A DNA stretch of 64,000 nucleotides from Cyrtodaria siliqua (Eukaryota > Mollusca > Bivalvia > Adapedonta > Hiatellidae). The stretch covers positions 372,001 through 436,000 of the forward strand of contig JAWPHD010000095.1 of NCBI GenBank assembly GCA_037043455.1, in the 5' to 3' direction. The position numbers were made by a program, and so were the translations under genes. Each line of letters starts with the position of its first letter. Position 1 is the first letter of the stretch. This document shows, in pieces, positions 1 to 11,502 of the stretch. The notes beneath the pieces were generated by a model. It was given only the letters and a program-made list of their open reading frames with translations, made no database searches and was not told where the DNA came from.

Positions 1-639
1 CCTTGCCTCCCAATGACACACTTAAATGAACTGCCCACTTATCCATGGTTCATTCCTGTAACTCAGCATAACGTTCAAACCGTAACAAGTAACTGTCCAT
101 GTTATCTTTGTCAGCATTAAAGTATGTAACTTCGGACATTTTAACTTCCCAGAATAACTATTTTTCCCTACAGTTTTACTGTCCTTACTGTCTATATTAG
201 CTGCTTCAAACTCTAAAGCTAACTTATGATCAAACGCTGCTTTCTCCATCACTATCTCTATCTTAGCCTTAGCTAGTCTACCATCTGTTTCGAACCTCGC
301 ATGTTCTAACTCTTGCTTCTCCCTTACTATTCTACTTTATAATTCCAACTTTTCCTTATCATCATCTCGCTTCTCTTTAGCTAATCTTCTTTCTAATTCA
401 AGTTTCTCTGTAGCTAATCTACTTTCTAATTCTAGCTTCTCTTTAGCTAATCTACTTTCTACTTCTAACCTATCTCTTTCTTTATCTCTTTCCTGCTTTG
501 CTAATTCTCTGTCCTTAAGTCTAAATTCCCTTTCCCTAGCCTGTTCGTCTCTAACAAAGTTTCTAAGCTCCTCTCCAGCATACCCTAACTCCTAACCCAT
601 ATCTGTAAGTTCCTTTATGGACGTCATGGTTATAGACAT
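1..639 (-). pseudogene. Decayed gag of a Ty3/Gypsy-like LTR retrotransposon (runs off left edge)
   Basis: Read from the ATG at 639-637, the minus strand gives a leader (MSITMTSIKELTDM). It continues as a long Arg/Glu/Lys/Leu coiled coil of repeated blocks such as RLAKEKLELE down to about 260, then a capsid-like start (PKLHT, then MDSYLLRFERYAE and TMDKWAVHLS). Coiled coil followed by this MDSYLxRFERYA type of segment is seen in gag proteins of metazoan Gypsy-type elements, which package the retroelement RNA. The copy is dead: an in-frame TAG lies near 597, TAA at 339-337 and TGA at 52-50 (where Trp would be expected), and there is a frameshift near 110. The rest of the element lies outside the window and no LTR was recognised on the right side. 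Family assignment is by motif memory only. Confidence 0.7.
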
Positions 640-2398
640 TGTGGAATACTCACTACAATAACTAGAATACACAAATCACTAATAATTCTACTCTACTAAC
701 TACTAATGGTAAGTCACTGTGTCCTCTGTAAATACAGGGGCATCATCATAGGACAAGGTACATACACATTTGTACTAGCGCTAACAACTAACGGTTATGT
801 ATAGATATTATCTAGCTTCCACAATACATATACACTACATAACATATCTATATTTGATATTGGACATAAACCTTAAACAATCATAGAAATGTGTATAACA
901 TGTACATGTTTCTATGTTTCTATTCTGCTCAGTTATATAGATAGATAGATAGATATTTTATTCAAACATAAGACATTACGCCCAACAGTTCACATGCAAA
1001 TAGTACATACATATAAACATGTATATCAAATACACACACTATTTTCCAGTTAATGACAATTTGTATAATTTCATAGGTGAGTTTCAAGATCATCTGTATA
1101 TGTTACTAGTTAAAAAGTATTTGACAACTATTAAGTATATGTGTTTAATATATATTCTTAAATTAATATCCTAAGTACTGATCAGAACACATTTATATCT
1201 GTGGACAAAAATGGAGAAAAGTGGTATTTATTTATAAAACATGTCGTCTCTTCTTTTAAAACTTTTACAAATGAAAACGGAGAGTTTCTTTAATAAACTC
1301 TTGTTTTCTGTTGTCATAAGTTCAATAAATTTTGGTATGTTTGGCCGTTTCCAAAAATATTTGTAAACATATTCTTTTCTAGTGGTTGGGGCTAACTCAG
1401 GAAAGAATCAATGACGGTAAATGCATTTACATAAGTTTAATGCAACTTTTAAAATATGTTAAATATATATACAATTATCAAAAAAACAACAAGCGAATAC
1501 ACATATGAAATATGAAAAGAATGTTATCATGAACGTTTAAGACGGTCTTAGTATTATCGCAAATACTGAATGTGTCGACTTTTATATACGACACTAAAGT
1601 GTTGTTAAAGTTATAACAATGTTGATCTATGATCTAGCGCGATAACTGTGATGCGCGAGAGCTCATGAAGATGATGATGCGCGTATCCAATGAGTGATTG
1701 TCATCAAATGCCTTCTATAAGGGTTGATGACGCTATGTGTATGATGATTAACCTCCACTGAGGTTGTGGATGATGTTCCTTCACCGAGGACTGATAACGG
1801 GCCCACCTCGTGTCCGTGGGGTTGTCACTACTTGAACCTGGCCATGTTGCGCATGTACGGGGACCGTCTCCACCGCTCTTAACGTTTTGCGTGGAAGCTT
1901 AGCTCCACTCCGCAAGGCTTATATCCAAACCTGGATGGCTTATATCCAACCCTGGATGGCTTAGGCACATATTGCATGTGAATTTGGCCGTCCAACTCCT
2001 GCTTCAAACAAAGCACTTATCGAGCAATCAGCGCAAAACTAGAAGACAATGGATTTTATAGCAAACGTTACGCCCAAACCATTATTTCCCAGTTCATTCC
2101 GTGACATACGTGGCTAAATTAGCAGTATTAAATTCTACACGAAAGGACCCTTACACAATTTTGCCTTTTAAGGAGATAGACCTATACTTTTACATGCATT
2201 AGCACAAAACTAAACGTATTAAACGGCCCTTCCGTACGCCCTCTGACGGCAACATAAAATGTGCACGCTTTTCCGAGTTACCTGAATATATCATGGATAT
2301 TGTGAATTGGTTTCAACTGAACAATGAATTAGGGTGTAATTAACATGTGCTTACAAGAGCTACGTAAGATCAATACGCTCTACCCGTGACATTTGGGA
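640..2398. other. Intergenic, no gene recognised
   Basis: AT-rich sequence with a short TAGA tetranucleotide run near 938-957. A more GC-rich stretch (about 1740-2000) contains two near-identical copies of a short motif (CTTATATCCAA.CCTGGATGG, 1918-1960). It might include the 5' LTR of the minus-strand gag element, but no primer site or LTR ends could be recognised. Confidence 0.5.
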
Positions 2399-3611
2399 CA
2401 CCTCGATTCAGTTGTTCTCTTTTGCGCTGACGGGACATCATCGCGTCACTCTATTATTGAACATTTAGGTCTCCCTAAACAGTGCATTTTTACTTTGTTG
2501 GCCAATATGAATAAAGATTACAGGGCCATTCCGAACAGGATATTTCCAAGCTTAAAGCTACATTTTATGTAACCAAGTCATTTGCCCACACAAAACTGTA
2601 AACAATCTGGTACGTTAACCAGGTGTTTTGTTTAATTTGAGTGGTGTCCGCCATTGCACTATTTTGGGCTTTAACTCCAGAGATTAGACCAGAATTCCTA
2701 CTCTTTTTCAACACCCATCAAACTGCCATATTTTGTAGGCAGGGTCATCTAATATCTGCACATCCAATTTCAGACTCTGTTCATTTCACCTGCAACAACA
2801 ATAAACATATCTGTCAGCAATTATTAAAAACATTTAAAATCAAAGAACACACTACTACTTTTTAAAGCGAAATAATTATCCTACCGGAAGGTTCAAGGGG
2901 GCTAGCTGTGTAGTGAGACTGAAAACACTGATAAATGAGATGCATTACCTATCGTCTCTCAGTTTTGTGGTCGTACTTTAGATTTCTCTGTGAATGCAAC
3001 TGCTCTGGTTGTTCAATACAATTCTGGTTACAGTCTGAGGTGTTTCTAATTATATGTTAAAAACATAAGATGTAGAGGATGTGCAAAGTTACTGTTTTCT
3101 GATGTTTGAGAAGCATACCAAATTCGATATTAATAAGCAATATAAAACTGCAATGTGTAATATGATGATCGTGGTCCATGTGATGTAATATATTACTTCA
3201 AATGTTGAAAGCTCTTATACAGAAAACAATATCACGAGGCATTCTAAATAAATAGCGGGACGAAAATATGAAATTCGATACAGATTTCAATTATTAAAAG
3301 TATCCATAGATTAATTTTCCCGGTCGCTTTAACTGATGTGGCTGTTCGTGAGTACAATTATGAATACTTCATGAGGTATTTCTTATTATGAATTTAAGAA
3401 ATACATTGTATATTTTGTGCAACATTACTGTTTCCAGATTTCTTGTACAGAAAAATTAGACTAACCAATAATTGTATTTTATATGAACTTAAAATAAGCG
3501 GTGATAAGTTTTAATTCGTTAATGCGAAATTGCTAGCTAGAACTATAAAACGACGTAAACGAATAATATTAGGATTAACATTTACATAAGTCGTTTGTTT
3601 CATTTTGTCAG

Positions 3612-3734
3612 ATATAAACGAATGTTCAACTGCCAATGGGGGCTGTCATGAAGATGCCAATTGCACAAATACTGCTGGATCCCATACATGTAATTGTAAA
3701 GACGGATTCACCGGAAACGGAAAAGAGTGTACAG
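3612..3734 (+). CDS. Calcium-binding EGF-like exon 1 (gene A)
   Basis: One complete EGF module on a symmetric phase 1-1 exon of 123 bp (41 codons), bordered by TCAG and GTATAA. The junction codon reads Asp, giving DINEC, the usual calcium-ligand start, followed by six cysteines and the N-x4-aromatic-like spacing CTNTAGSHTC, with His where Tyr or Phe is common. The module ends GNGKECT. EGF modules of this class act in extracellular matrix or receptor ectodomains. Because exon phases match, any number of copies can be spliced in frame. The open frame extends past the exon into the intron, which is not coding. The gene's 5' end was not found and may lie left of the window. Confidence 0.85.
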
Positions 3735-5047
3735 GTATAACTACGTTTATTATGCTAATACAAATACATAAATGTAGATACAGAAATATATCTAAATTTA
3801 TTGCGGTATTAACAGAACGCAATCACCTCGATTCAGTTGTTCTCTTTTGCGTTGACGGGACATCATCGCGTCACTATATTATTGAACATTCAGGTCTCCC
3901 TACAAAGTGCATTTTTACTATATTGGCCGATATGAATAATGTTTACAGGGCCATTCCGAACAGGACATTTCCTAGCTAAAAGCGACCTTTTATGTAACCA
4001 AGTCATTTGCCCACACAAAACTGTACACAATCTGGTACGTCGACCGGTTTTATTTGTTTAATTTGAGTGGTACCCGCCATTGCACTATGTTGGGCGTTAA
4101 CTCCAGAGGTTGGACCAGAATTCATACTCTTCTTCAACACCTATCGAACTGCCATATTTTGTAGGCAGGGTCATCTAATAGCTGCACATCCAATTTCAGA
4201 TTCTGTTTATTTCACCTGCAACAACAATAAACATATCTGTCAGCAATTATTAAAAATATTTAAAACCAAAAAACACACTACTACTTTTTAAAGCGTAAAA
4301 ATTATCCTGCCGTGGGTTTCAAGGGAGCTATCTGTGTAGCGAGACTGGAATCATTGATAAATGGGATGCATTAACTCTCAGTTTTGTCGTCGTATTCTAG
4401 ATATCTCTGTGGATGCAACTGCTACGGTCGTTCAATACAATTCTGATTACATTCTGAGGTGTTTCTAATTATGTATTAAAGAAATAAGTTGTAGAGGATA
4501 TGCAAAGTTACTGTTTTCAGATGTTTGAGAAGCATACCAAAATCGATATTAATAAGCAATATAAAACTGCAATGTGTAGTATGATCGTGGTCCATGTTAT
4601 GTAATATATTACTTAAACTGTTGAAAGCCCTTATACAGAAAACAATATCACGAGGCATTCTTAATAAATAGCGGGACGAAAATATGAAATTCGATACAGA
4701 TTTCAATCTGTAAAAGTATCCATGGATTAATTTTCCCGCCCGCTGTAACTGATGTGGCTGTTCGTGAGTACCATTCTGGATACTTCCTGATGTATTCCTT
4801 ATTATGTATTTAAGAAATACATTGTATATTTTGTGCGACATAACTGTTTCCAGATTTCTTCTACAGAATAATTAGACCAATCCATATCATTATCACTATA
4901 CACATTTTTAATTGCATGTTATATGAACTTAAAATAAGCGATGATAAGTTTTAATTCGCTAATGCGAAATTGCTAGAACTATAAAATGACGTTAACGAAT
5001 AATATCAGTATTAACATTAACATATGTCGTTTGTTTCATTTTATCAG

Positions 5048-5170
5048 ATATAAACGAATGTTCGACTGCCAATGGGGACTGTCATGAAGATGCCAATTGC
5101 ACAAATACCGCTGGATCCCATACATGTTATTGTAAAGACGGATTCACCGGAAATGGAAAAGAGTGTACAG
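5048..5170 (+). CDS. Calcium-binding EGF-like exon 2 (gene A)
   Basis: Same 123-bp phase 1-1 exon design, acceptor ATCAG and donor GTATTA. The translation is fully open with six cysteines. Differences from exon 1 are GGC to GDC after the first loop and CNC to CYC near the end. The surrounding intron is the one unit in which the shared 74-codon intronic frame is interrupted, while the EGF exon itself stays intact, consistent with selection only on the exon. Confidence 0.82.
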
Positions 5171-6479
5171 GTATTACTACGTTTATTATGATACAAATAC
5201 ATAAAGGCAGATACAGAAATATATGTAAATTTATTGTGGTACTAACAGAACTCAATCGCCTCGATTCAGTTGTTCTCATTTGCGTTGACGGGCCATCATC
5301 GCGTTACTCTATTATTGAACATTCAGGTCTCCCTACACAGTGCATGTTTTACTGTGTTGGCCAATATGAATAAAGATTACAGGGCCATTCCGAACAGGAC
5401 ATTTCCAAGCTAAAAGCTACTTTTTATGTAACCAAGTCCTTTGCCGACACAAAACTGTACAAAATCTGGTACGTTGACCAGTTTTTTTTGTTTAATTTGA
5501 GTGGTGTCCGCCATTGCACTATTTTGGGCTTTACCTTCAGAGATTGGACCAGAATTCCTTCTCTTCTTCAACACCCATCAAACTGCCATATTTTGTAGGC
5601 AGGATCATCTAATAGCTGCACATCCAATTTGAGACTCTGTTCATTTCACCTGCAACAACAATAAACATATCTGTCAGCAATTATTAGAAATATTAAAAAC
5701 CAAAGAACACACTATTACTTTTTAAAGCGTACGATTTATCCTACCGTGGGGTTCAAGGGGGCTAGCTGTGTAGTGAGACTGAAAACACTGATAAATGAGA
5801 TGAATTAACTATCGTCTCTCAGTTTTGTGGTCGTACTCTATATGTCTCTGTGAATGCAACTGCTCTGATTGTTCTATACAATTCTGGTTACATTCTGAGG
5901 TGTTTCTAATTATGTATTAAAGAAATAAGTTGTAGAGGATGTGCAAAGTTACTGTTTTCTGATGTATGAAAAGTATACCAAATTCGGTATTAATAAGCAA
6001 TATAAAACTGCAACATGTAATATGATCGTGGTCCATGTGATGTAATAAATTACTTCAATTTTGAAAGAAGCCCTTATACAGAAAACAATATCACGAGGCA
6101 TTCTTAATAAATAGCGGGACGAAAATATGAAATTCGATATGATTTCAATCTTTAAATGTATCCATAGATTAATTTTCCCGTCCGCTTTAACTGATGTGGC
6201 TGTTCGTGAGTACAATTCTGGATACTTCCTGAGGTATTCCTTATTATGTATTTAAGAAATACATTGTATATTTTGTGCAACATTACTGTTTCCAGATTTT
6301 CTCCTCAGAAAAAGTAGACCATTATCATTATACACATTTTTAATTGTAATTTATATGAACTGAAAATAAGCGGTGGTAAGTTTTAATTGGCTAATGCGAA
6401 ATTGCTAGACCTATAAAACGACGTAAACGATTAATATCAGGATTAACATTTACATAAGTCGTTTGTTTCATTTTGTCAG

Positions 6480-6602
6480 ATATAAACGAATGTTCAACTG
6501 CCAATGGGGGCTGTCATGAAGATGCCAATTGCACAAATGCCACTGGATCCCATATATGTAATTGCAAAGACGGATTCACCGGAAATGGAATAGAGTGTAC
6601 AG
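6480..6602 (+). CDS. Calcium-binding EGF-like exon 3 (gene A)
   Basis: Third intact 123-bp phase 1-1 EGF exon (acceptor GTCAG, donor GTATTA). It begins DINECSTANGG, has all six cysteines, and carries CTNATGSHICNC and GNGIECT. It is nearly identical to its neighbours, as expected of a recent tandem duplicate. Confidence 0.83.
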
Positions 6603-7921
6603 GTATTACTACGTTTATTATCCTAATACAAATACATAAAGGTAGATACAGAAATATATCTAAATTTATTGTGGTATTAACAGAACGCAATCACCTAGAT
6701 TCAGTTGTTCTCTTTTGCGTGGACGAGACATCATCGCGTCAATCTATTATTGAACATTCAGGTCTCCCTACACAGTGCATTTTAATATGTTGGCCAATAT
6801 GAATAAAGTTTACAGGGCCATTCCGAACAGGACATTTCCATGCTAAAAGCTACTTTTTATATAACCAATAATTTTGCCCACACAAAACTGTACACAATCT
6901 GGTACGTTGACCAGTTTTTTTTTTATAATTTGAGTGGTCTCCGTCCTTGCACTATTTTGTGCTTTAACCCAAGAGGCTGGACCAGAATTCCTACTCTTCT
7001 TCAACACCCATCGAACTGCCATATTTTGTAGGCAGGGTCATCTAATAGCTGCTCATCCAATTTCAGACTCTGTTCATTGCACCTGCAACAACAATAAACA
7101 TATCTGTCAGCAATTATTAAAAATATTAAAAACCAAAGAACACACTCTTACGTTTTAAAGCGTAACAATTATCCTACCGTGGGTTTCAAGGGAGCTAGCT
7201 ATGTAGTGAGACAGGAAAAACTGACAAATTAGATGAATTAACTATCGTCTCTCAGTTTTGTGGTCATACTCTAGATTTCTCTGTGAATGCAACTGCTCTG
7301 GTTGTTCAATACAATGCTGGTTACATTCTGAGGTGTTTGTAATTATGTATTAAAAAAATAAGTTGTAGAGGATGTGCAAAGTTACTGTTTTCTGATGTTT
7401 GAGAAGCATACCAAATTCTATATTAATAAGCAATATCAAACTGCAATGTGTAATATGATCGTGGTCCATAGGATGTAATATATTACTTCAAATGTTGAAA
7501 TTCCTTATACAGAAAACAATATCATGAGGCATTCTCTATAAATAGCGGGACGAAAATATGAAATTCGATACAGATTTCAATCTTTAAAAGTATCCATAGA
7601 TTAATTTTCCCGTCCGCTTTAACTGATGTGGCTGTTCGTGAGTACAATTCTGGATACTTCCTGAGGTATTCCTTATTATGTATTTAGGGAATACACTGTA
7701 TATTTTGTGCAACATTATTGTTTCCAGATTTCTTGTACAGAAAAATTAGACCAACCCATATCATTATCACTATACACATTTTTAATTGCATGTTATATGA
7801 ACTTAAAATTAGCGATGATAAGTTTTAATTGGCTAATGCGAAATTGCTAGAACTATAAAACGACGTAAACGATTAATATCAGGATTAACATTAACATAAG
7901 TCATTTGTTTCATTTTGTCAG

Positions 7922-8044
7922 ATATAAACGAATGTTCAACTACCAATGGGGGCTGTCATGAAGATGCCAATTGCACAAATACCGATGGATCCCATACATG
8001 TAATTGTAAAGACGGATTCAACGGAAATGGAATAGAGTGTACAG
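7922..8044 (+). CDS. Calcium-binding EGF-like exon 4 (gene A)
   Basis: Fourth intact EGF exon of the array (acceptor GTCAG, donor GTATTA). It reads DINECSTTNGG at the start, CTNTDGSHTCNC in the middle and FNGNGIECT at the end, with six cysteines. The next in-phase exon downstream is the Thr-rich exon at 10700, whose first codon is completed by the same phase 1 G. Confidence 0.83.
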
Positions 8045-9318
8045 GTATTACTACGTTTATTATGCTAATACAAATACATAAAGGTAGATACAGAAATATA
8101 TCTAAATTTATTGTGGTACTAACAGAACGCAATCACCTCGATTCAGTTGTTCTCTTTTGCGGTGATCGGACATCATCGCGTCACTCTATTATTGAACATT
8201 CAGGTCTCCCTACACAGTGCATTTTTACTATGTTGGCCAATATGAATAAAGTTTACAGGTCCATTCCGAACAGGACATTTCCATGCTAAAAGCTACTTTT
8301 TATATAACCAATTCTTTTGCCCACACAAAACTGTACAAAATCTGGTACGTTGACCAGTTTTTTTTGTTTAATTTGAGTGGTGTCCGCCATTGCACTATTT
8401 TTGGCTTTAACTTCAGATGTTGGACCAAAATTCCTACTCTTCTTCAACACCCATCGAACTGCCATATTTTGTAGGCAGGGTCATCGAATAGCTGCATATC
8501 CAATTTCAGACTCTGTTCATTTCACCTGCAAAAACAATAAACATATCTGTCAGCAATTATTAAAAATCTTTATAACCAAAGAACACACAACTACTTTGTA
8601 AAGCGTAAGAATTATCCTACCGTGGGTTTCAAGGGAGCTAGCTGTGTAGTGAGACTGTAAACACTGATAAATGAGATGCATTAACTATCGTCTCTCAGTT
8701 TTAAGGTCGTATTCTAGATTTCTCTGTGGATGCAACTGCTCCGGTCGTTCAATACAATTCTGATTACATTCTGTGGTGTTTCTAATTATGTATTAAAGAA
8801 ATAAGTTGTAGAGGATATGCAAAGTTACTGTTTTCAGATGTTTGAGATGCATTCCAAATTCGATATTAATAAGCAATATAAAACTGCAATGTGTAATATG
8901 ATCTTGGTCCATGTGATGTAATATATTACTTCAAATTTTGAAAGCCCTTTTACAGAAATCAATATCTCGAGGTATTCTTAATAAATAGCGGGACGAAAAT
9001 ATGAAATTCGATACAGTTTTCAATCTTTAAAAGTATCCATAGATTAATTTCCCCTTCAGCTTTAACTGATGTGGCTGTTCGTGAGTACAATTCTGGATAC
9101 TTCTTGAGGTATTCCTTATTATAAATTGTATATTTTATGCAACATTACTGTTTCCAGATTTCTTCTACAGAAAAAGTAGACCAACCCATATCATTATCAC
9201 TTTACACATTTGTAATTGTGTTATATGAACTTAAAATAAGCGGCGATAAGTTTTTAATTCCCTAATGCGAAATTGCTAGAACTATAAAACGACGTTAACG
9301 AATAATATCAGGATTATT

Positions 9319-10699
9319 AAGTAATATGAGTGAATTATATAATATGATTGAATGATACCAGTCATTTGCATATGTGATATCATGAACCTGTACTGAAAAG
9401 CATTCAAAATGAAAAGCAAAACAAAAATATAGAAAGATCTTAACAGTTACACAGAAGCCTTGCCATGTTTTTTCACATATTTGTCTTTACCTTTCAACCA
9501 AATGAATATGTTGCTACTCTTTACTTCGAATTAGAACAACATGACCTATTAAATACAATAAATTTCATATTAACATTTCTCAGTTAGAAAAGTCCCTGTA
9601 CAAATGACCAGCTGTAACCCGTTGCTGGTTGTATAGCATTTTTATTAGGGATATCAGTTTCCTCAAATGGTGGTCAGAGCAGCAGGGGTGGTGATTTGTG
9701 GCTGATAAGCCAGGGCATAAAATTCAGCCAAATTTTGGGATAAAATGCTAGACTGTATAATTTTTATAAAGTTTATTGCTCGTTTTCTGTTTTATCGATT
9801 TTAGCGAACATTATCATGTTATTCAGTACTTTGAAAGTGATTAAATTTATGAAATAACTAGTTCAAAACATCAGTTGCAAGCATTGGTATGATTTACTCC
9901 CCTATAAACAATAAGTTTTAATACTTTAATAGATTTGGGGCAAAACATACACACGTTACATTTGCAAATAATGACAAAACAATGACCGAAGATATCTCTG
10001 TATGGTATGTGATACACATCGAAATGTTGATGGGGTTTGCAAGCGTCTGGCCATAGAAAAGGGCAAATATAACTATTTATATTTTTGTCTTCCAAAATAT
10101 GAATAACGTTCTTATTTTTGATAACTTATAAATGCTTTATAAAATCCTGGCGTAAAGTACAAACAAATTGTTCCATTTACCTGATAATTTCTTAATATTG
10201 CGACAAAATGCACACTTTTAATTCGAATGGTATATTTCTGTCTTTAAATGAAAACACATTTAAATTACAAACACAGTTTCTAATAATTATTATTTACATT
10301 TGCAGGAACTATTTGGGCCAATATGCTAGGTTCCTACCCTCAAATTGTCCATGGCGTTAGTTTCGTAACAATTACACCATATCGCGTTCACCACGCACGA
10401 GTACCATTCATAAAAGTTCATTACTATTAGTAGTGAGAAATAAAATCGACTGTATGCATTATAGATGAAAAAAGTCAAAACTGTGACAAACATCCGTGAC
10501 GGATTCAAATAAATATGACGTTTGCATTATTTCTTTTTAGGAGCGATTACCTTGAAAGAACGTCCTACGTGTGCGTATGTATATTCAGTGTAAAGAACAA
10601 ATAGCAGAAAACAGTTGAGATCATCAATGTATTTTTCAGTGTATTCATACATTTTGCCTAATTTCGTTATGAAAATAACACACGTTCTTATATTTCTAG
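9319..10699. other. Intron of gene A, nothing recognised
   Basis: AT-rich sequence without a convincing exon. A weak acceptor (TTTGCAG) at about 10304 is followed by roughly 120 bp of open frame, but no good donor follows and no domain is recognisable. The short minus-strand frames at 9871-10095 and 10326-10508 look random. Confidence 0.5.
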
Positions 10700-11045
10700 T
10701 GGAGACGACAACAACTACGACAACCACCATTTCAACTACGCCGTTTAATACCACTCCACCTTATGTTACAACTTCAGCTTCTAAAATAAATCTTAGCTCC
10801 GATACACCTGCCATTAAAACGTCTTCTGTTAGTATTCCGACAACAAACGCTCATTTTACTACTACTTATACTACCACTCCTACAATCACAACTATTCCTA
10901 CTTCTACAAATACTGCCAGAACTACTACTCCCTCAACCATTACTACTGCCACCACAACTTCCAGTCCCATTTCTACCACTTTCATTACCACGTCAAATAA
11001 CTCTACTACCTCTTCCATTATCACCTTTAATCCAACTACTACCAA
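10700..11045 (+). pseudogene. Thr/Ser-rich mucin-like stalk exon, 5' part (gene A), interrupted
   Basis: After the acceptor TATTTCTAG the phase 1 frame continues from an EGF-type exon and reads VETTTTTTTTISTTPF and onward as Thr, Ser, Pro and Ile with almost no charged residue. This is the composition of an O-glycosylated stalk such as that between the ectodomain and membrane of LDL-receptor family and mucin-like proteins. At about 11046 the frame runs into the 3' tail of a minus-oriented Naiad element and ends at a TAA at 11095-11097. Thr-rich coding resumes on the far side at about 11520, so the insertion lies inside the exon. If the assembled allele is correct, the protein would be truncated before its membrane anchor. 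Confidence 0.7.
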
Positions 11046-11502
11046 AAGAAATATAAAAAGATCGGACAGGGAAAGTAGCATTCAAGGAGGACAGTAAACC
11101 ACAAAACACAGAAACAGACACGCAAACAGACAAACACGAAGGCAAAAGCAATAATAAATGCAAACGACATCACAAACACAAAAAGGGTTGACAATAGGGC
11201 TACCGCCTTGGAACGGTCAGTGGCAAAGTAGGCCACTGGGGGTTTAAACCGGTTCTAGGGTGCACCAAACCTCACACTTACCCTACTGTCATCCCATTAA
11301 AACAGGACAGTGTAAATAAAGAAATCCCCGCCATGATCTAATCTCTAACCAACAAGGCAGCATCAATAGGCAATATAAGTAAAACACAAATATGCTCGTG
11401 TAAATATAATACAAAAAAAACAATAGCTTAGAAAGCCACTTGAAGGTACTCAATGACTTTGCAGAAGCCAGAGCAGTAAGAGAATAAACCATTAAGGGCA
11501 CG
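11046..11502 (-). mobile_element. Naiad 3' fragment inserted into the stalk exon
   Basis: Matches the 3' end of the long Naiad copy at 16541-21038 in reverse orientation. It starts with the element tail (AAGAAATATAAAAAGATCGG on plus) and runs to AAGGGCACG, so it is 5'-truncated and holds only untranslated sequence. No clean target-site duplication is visible. It landed in ACN-codon low-complexity DNA, in line with the published microsatellite bias of Naiads. Confidence 0.88.

Larger units (their letters stand above)
2399..9318 (+). repeat. Tandem array of about 1.44 kb units, each EGF exon plus intron
   Basis: Four units begin with a 123-bp EGF exon at 3612, 5048, 6480 and 7922, spaced 1436, 1432 and 1442 bp. 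A partial exon-less unit (2399-3611) precedes them, starting about 90 bp inside the intron. The last unit stops near 9318, about 40 bp before the next acceptor would occur. Unit copies differ by scattered substitutions and small indels, so the duplications are fairly recent. Each unit also contains a 74-codon open frame (for example 2641-2865, 4067-4291, 6934-7158, 8377-8601) downstream of the exon. In the second EGF unit the same frame is closed by TGA near 5630, so it is more likely intron than protein. Within a unit the stretches around 4400-4480 and 4740-4810 look like an old internal duplication. Confidence 0.9.

Noticed and set aside
3735..3979. Extension of the EGF frame beyond the exon
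   Set aside because: A GT donor follows the EGF module in all four copies, and the downstream residues are not EGF-like; this is intron.
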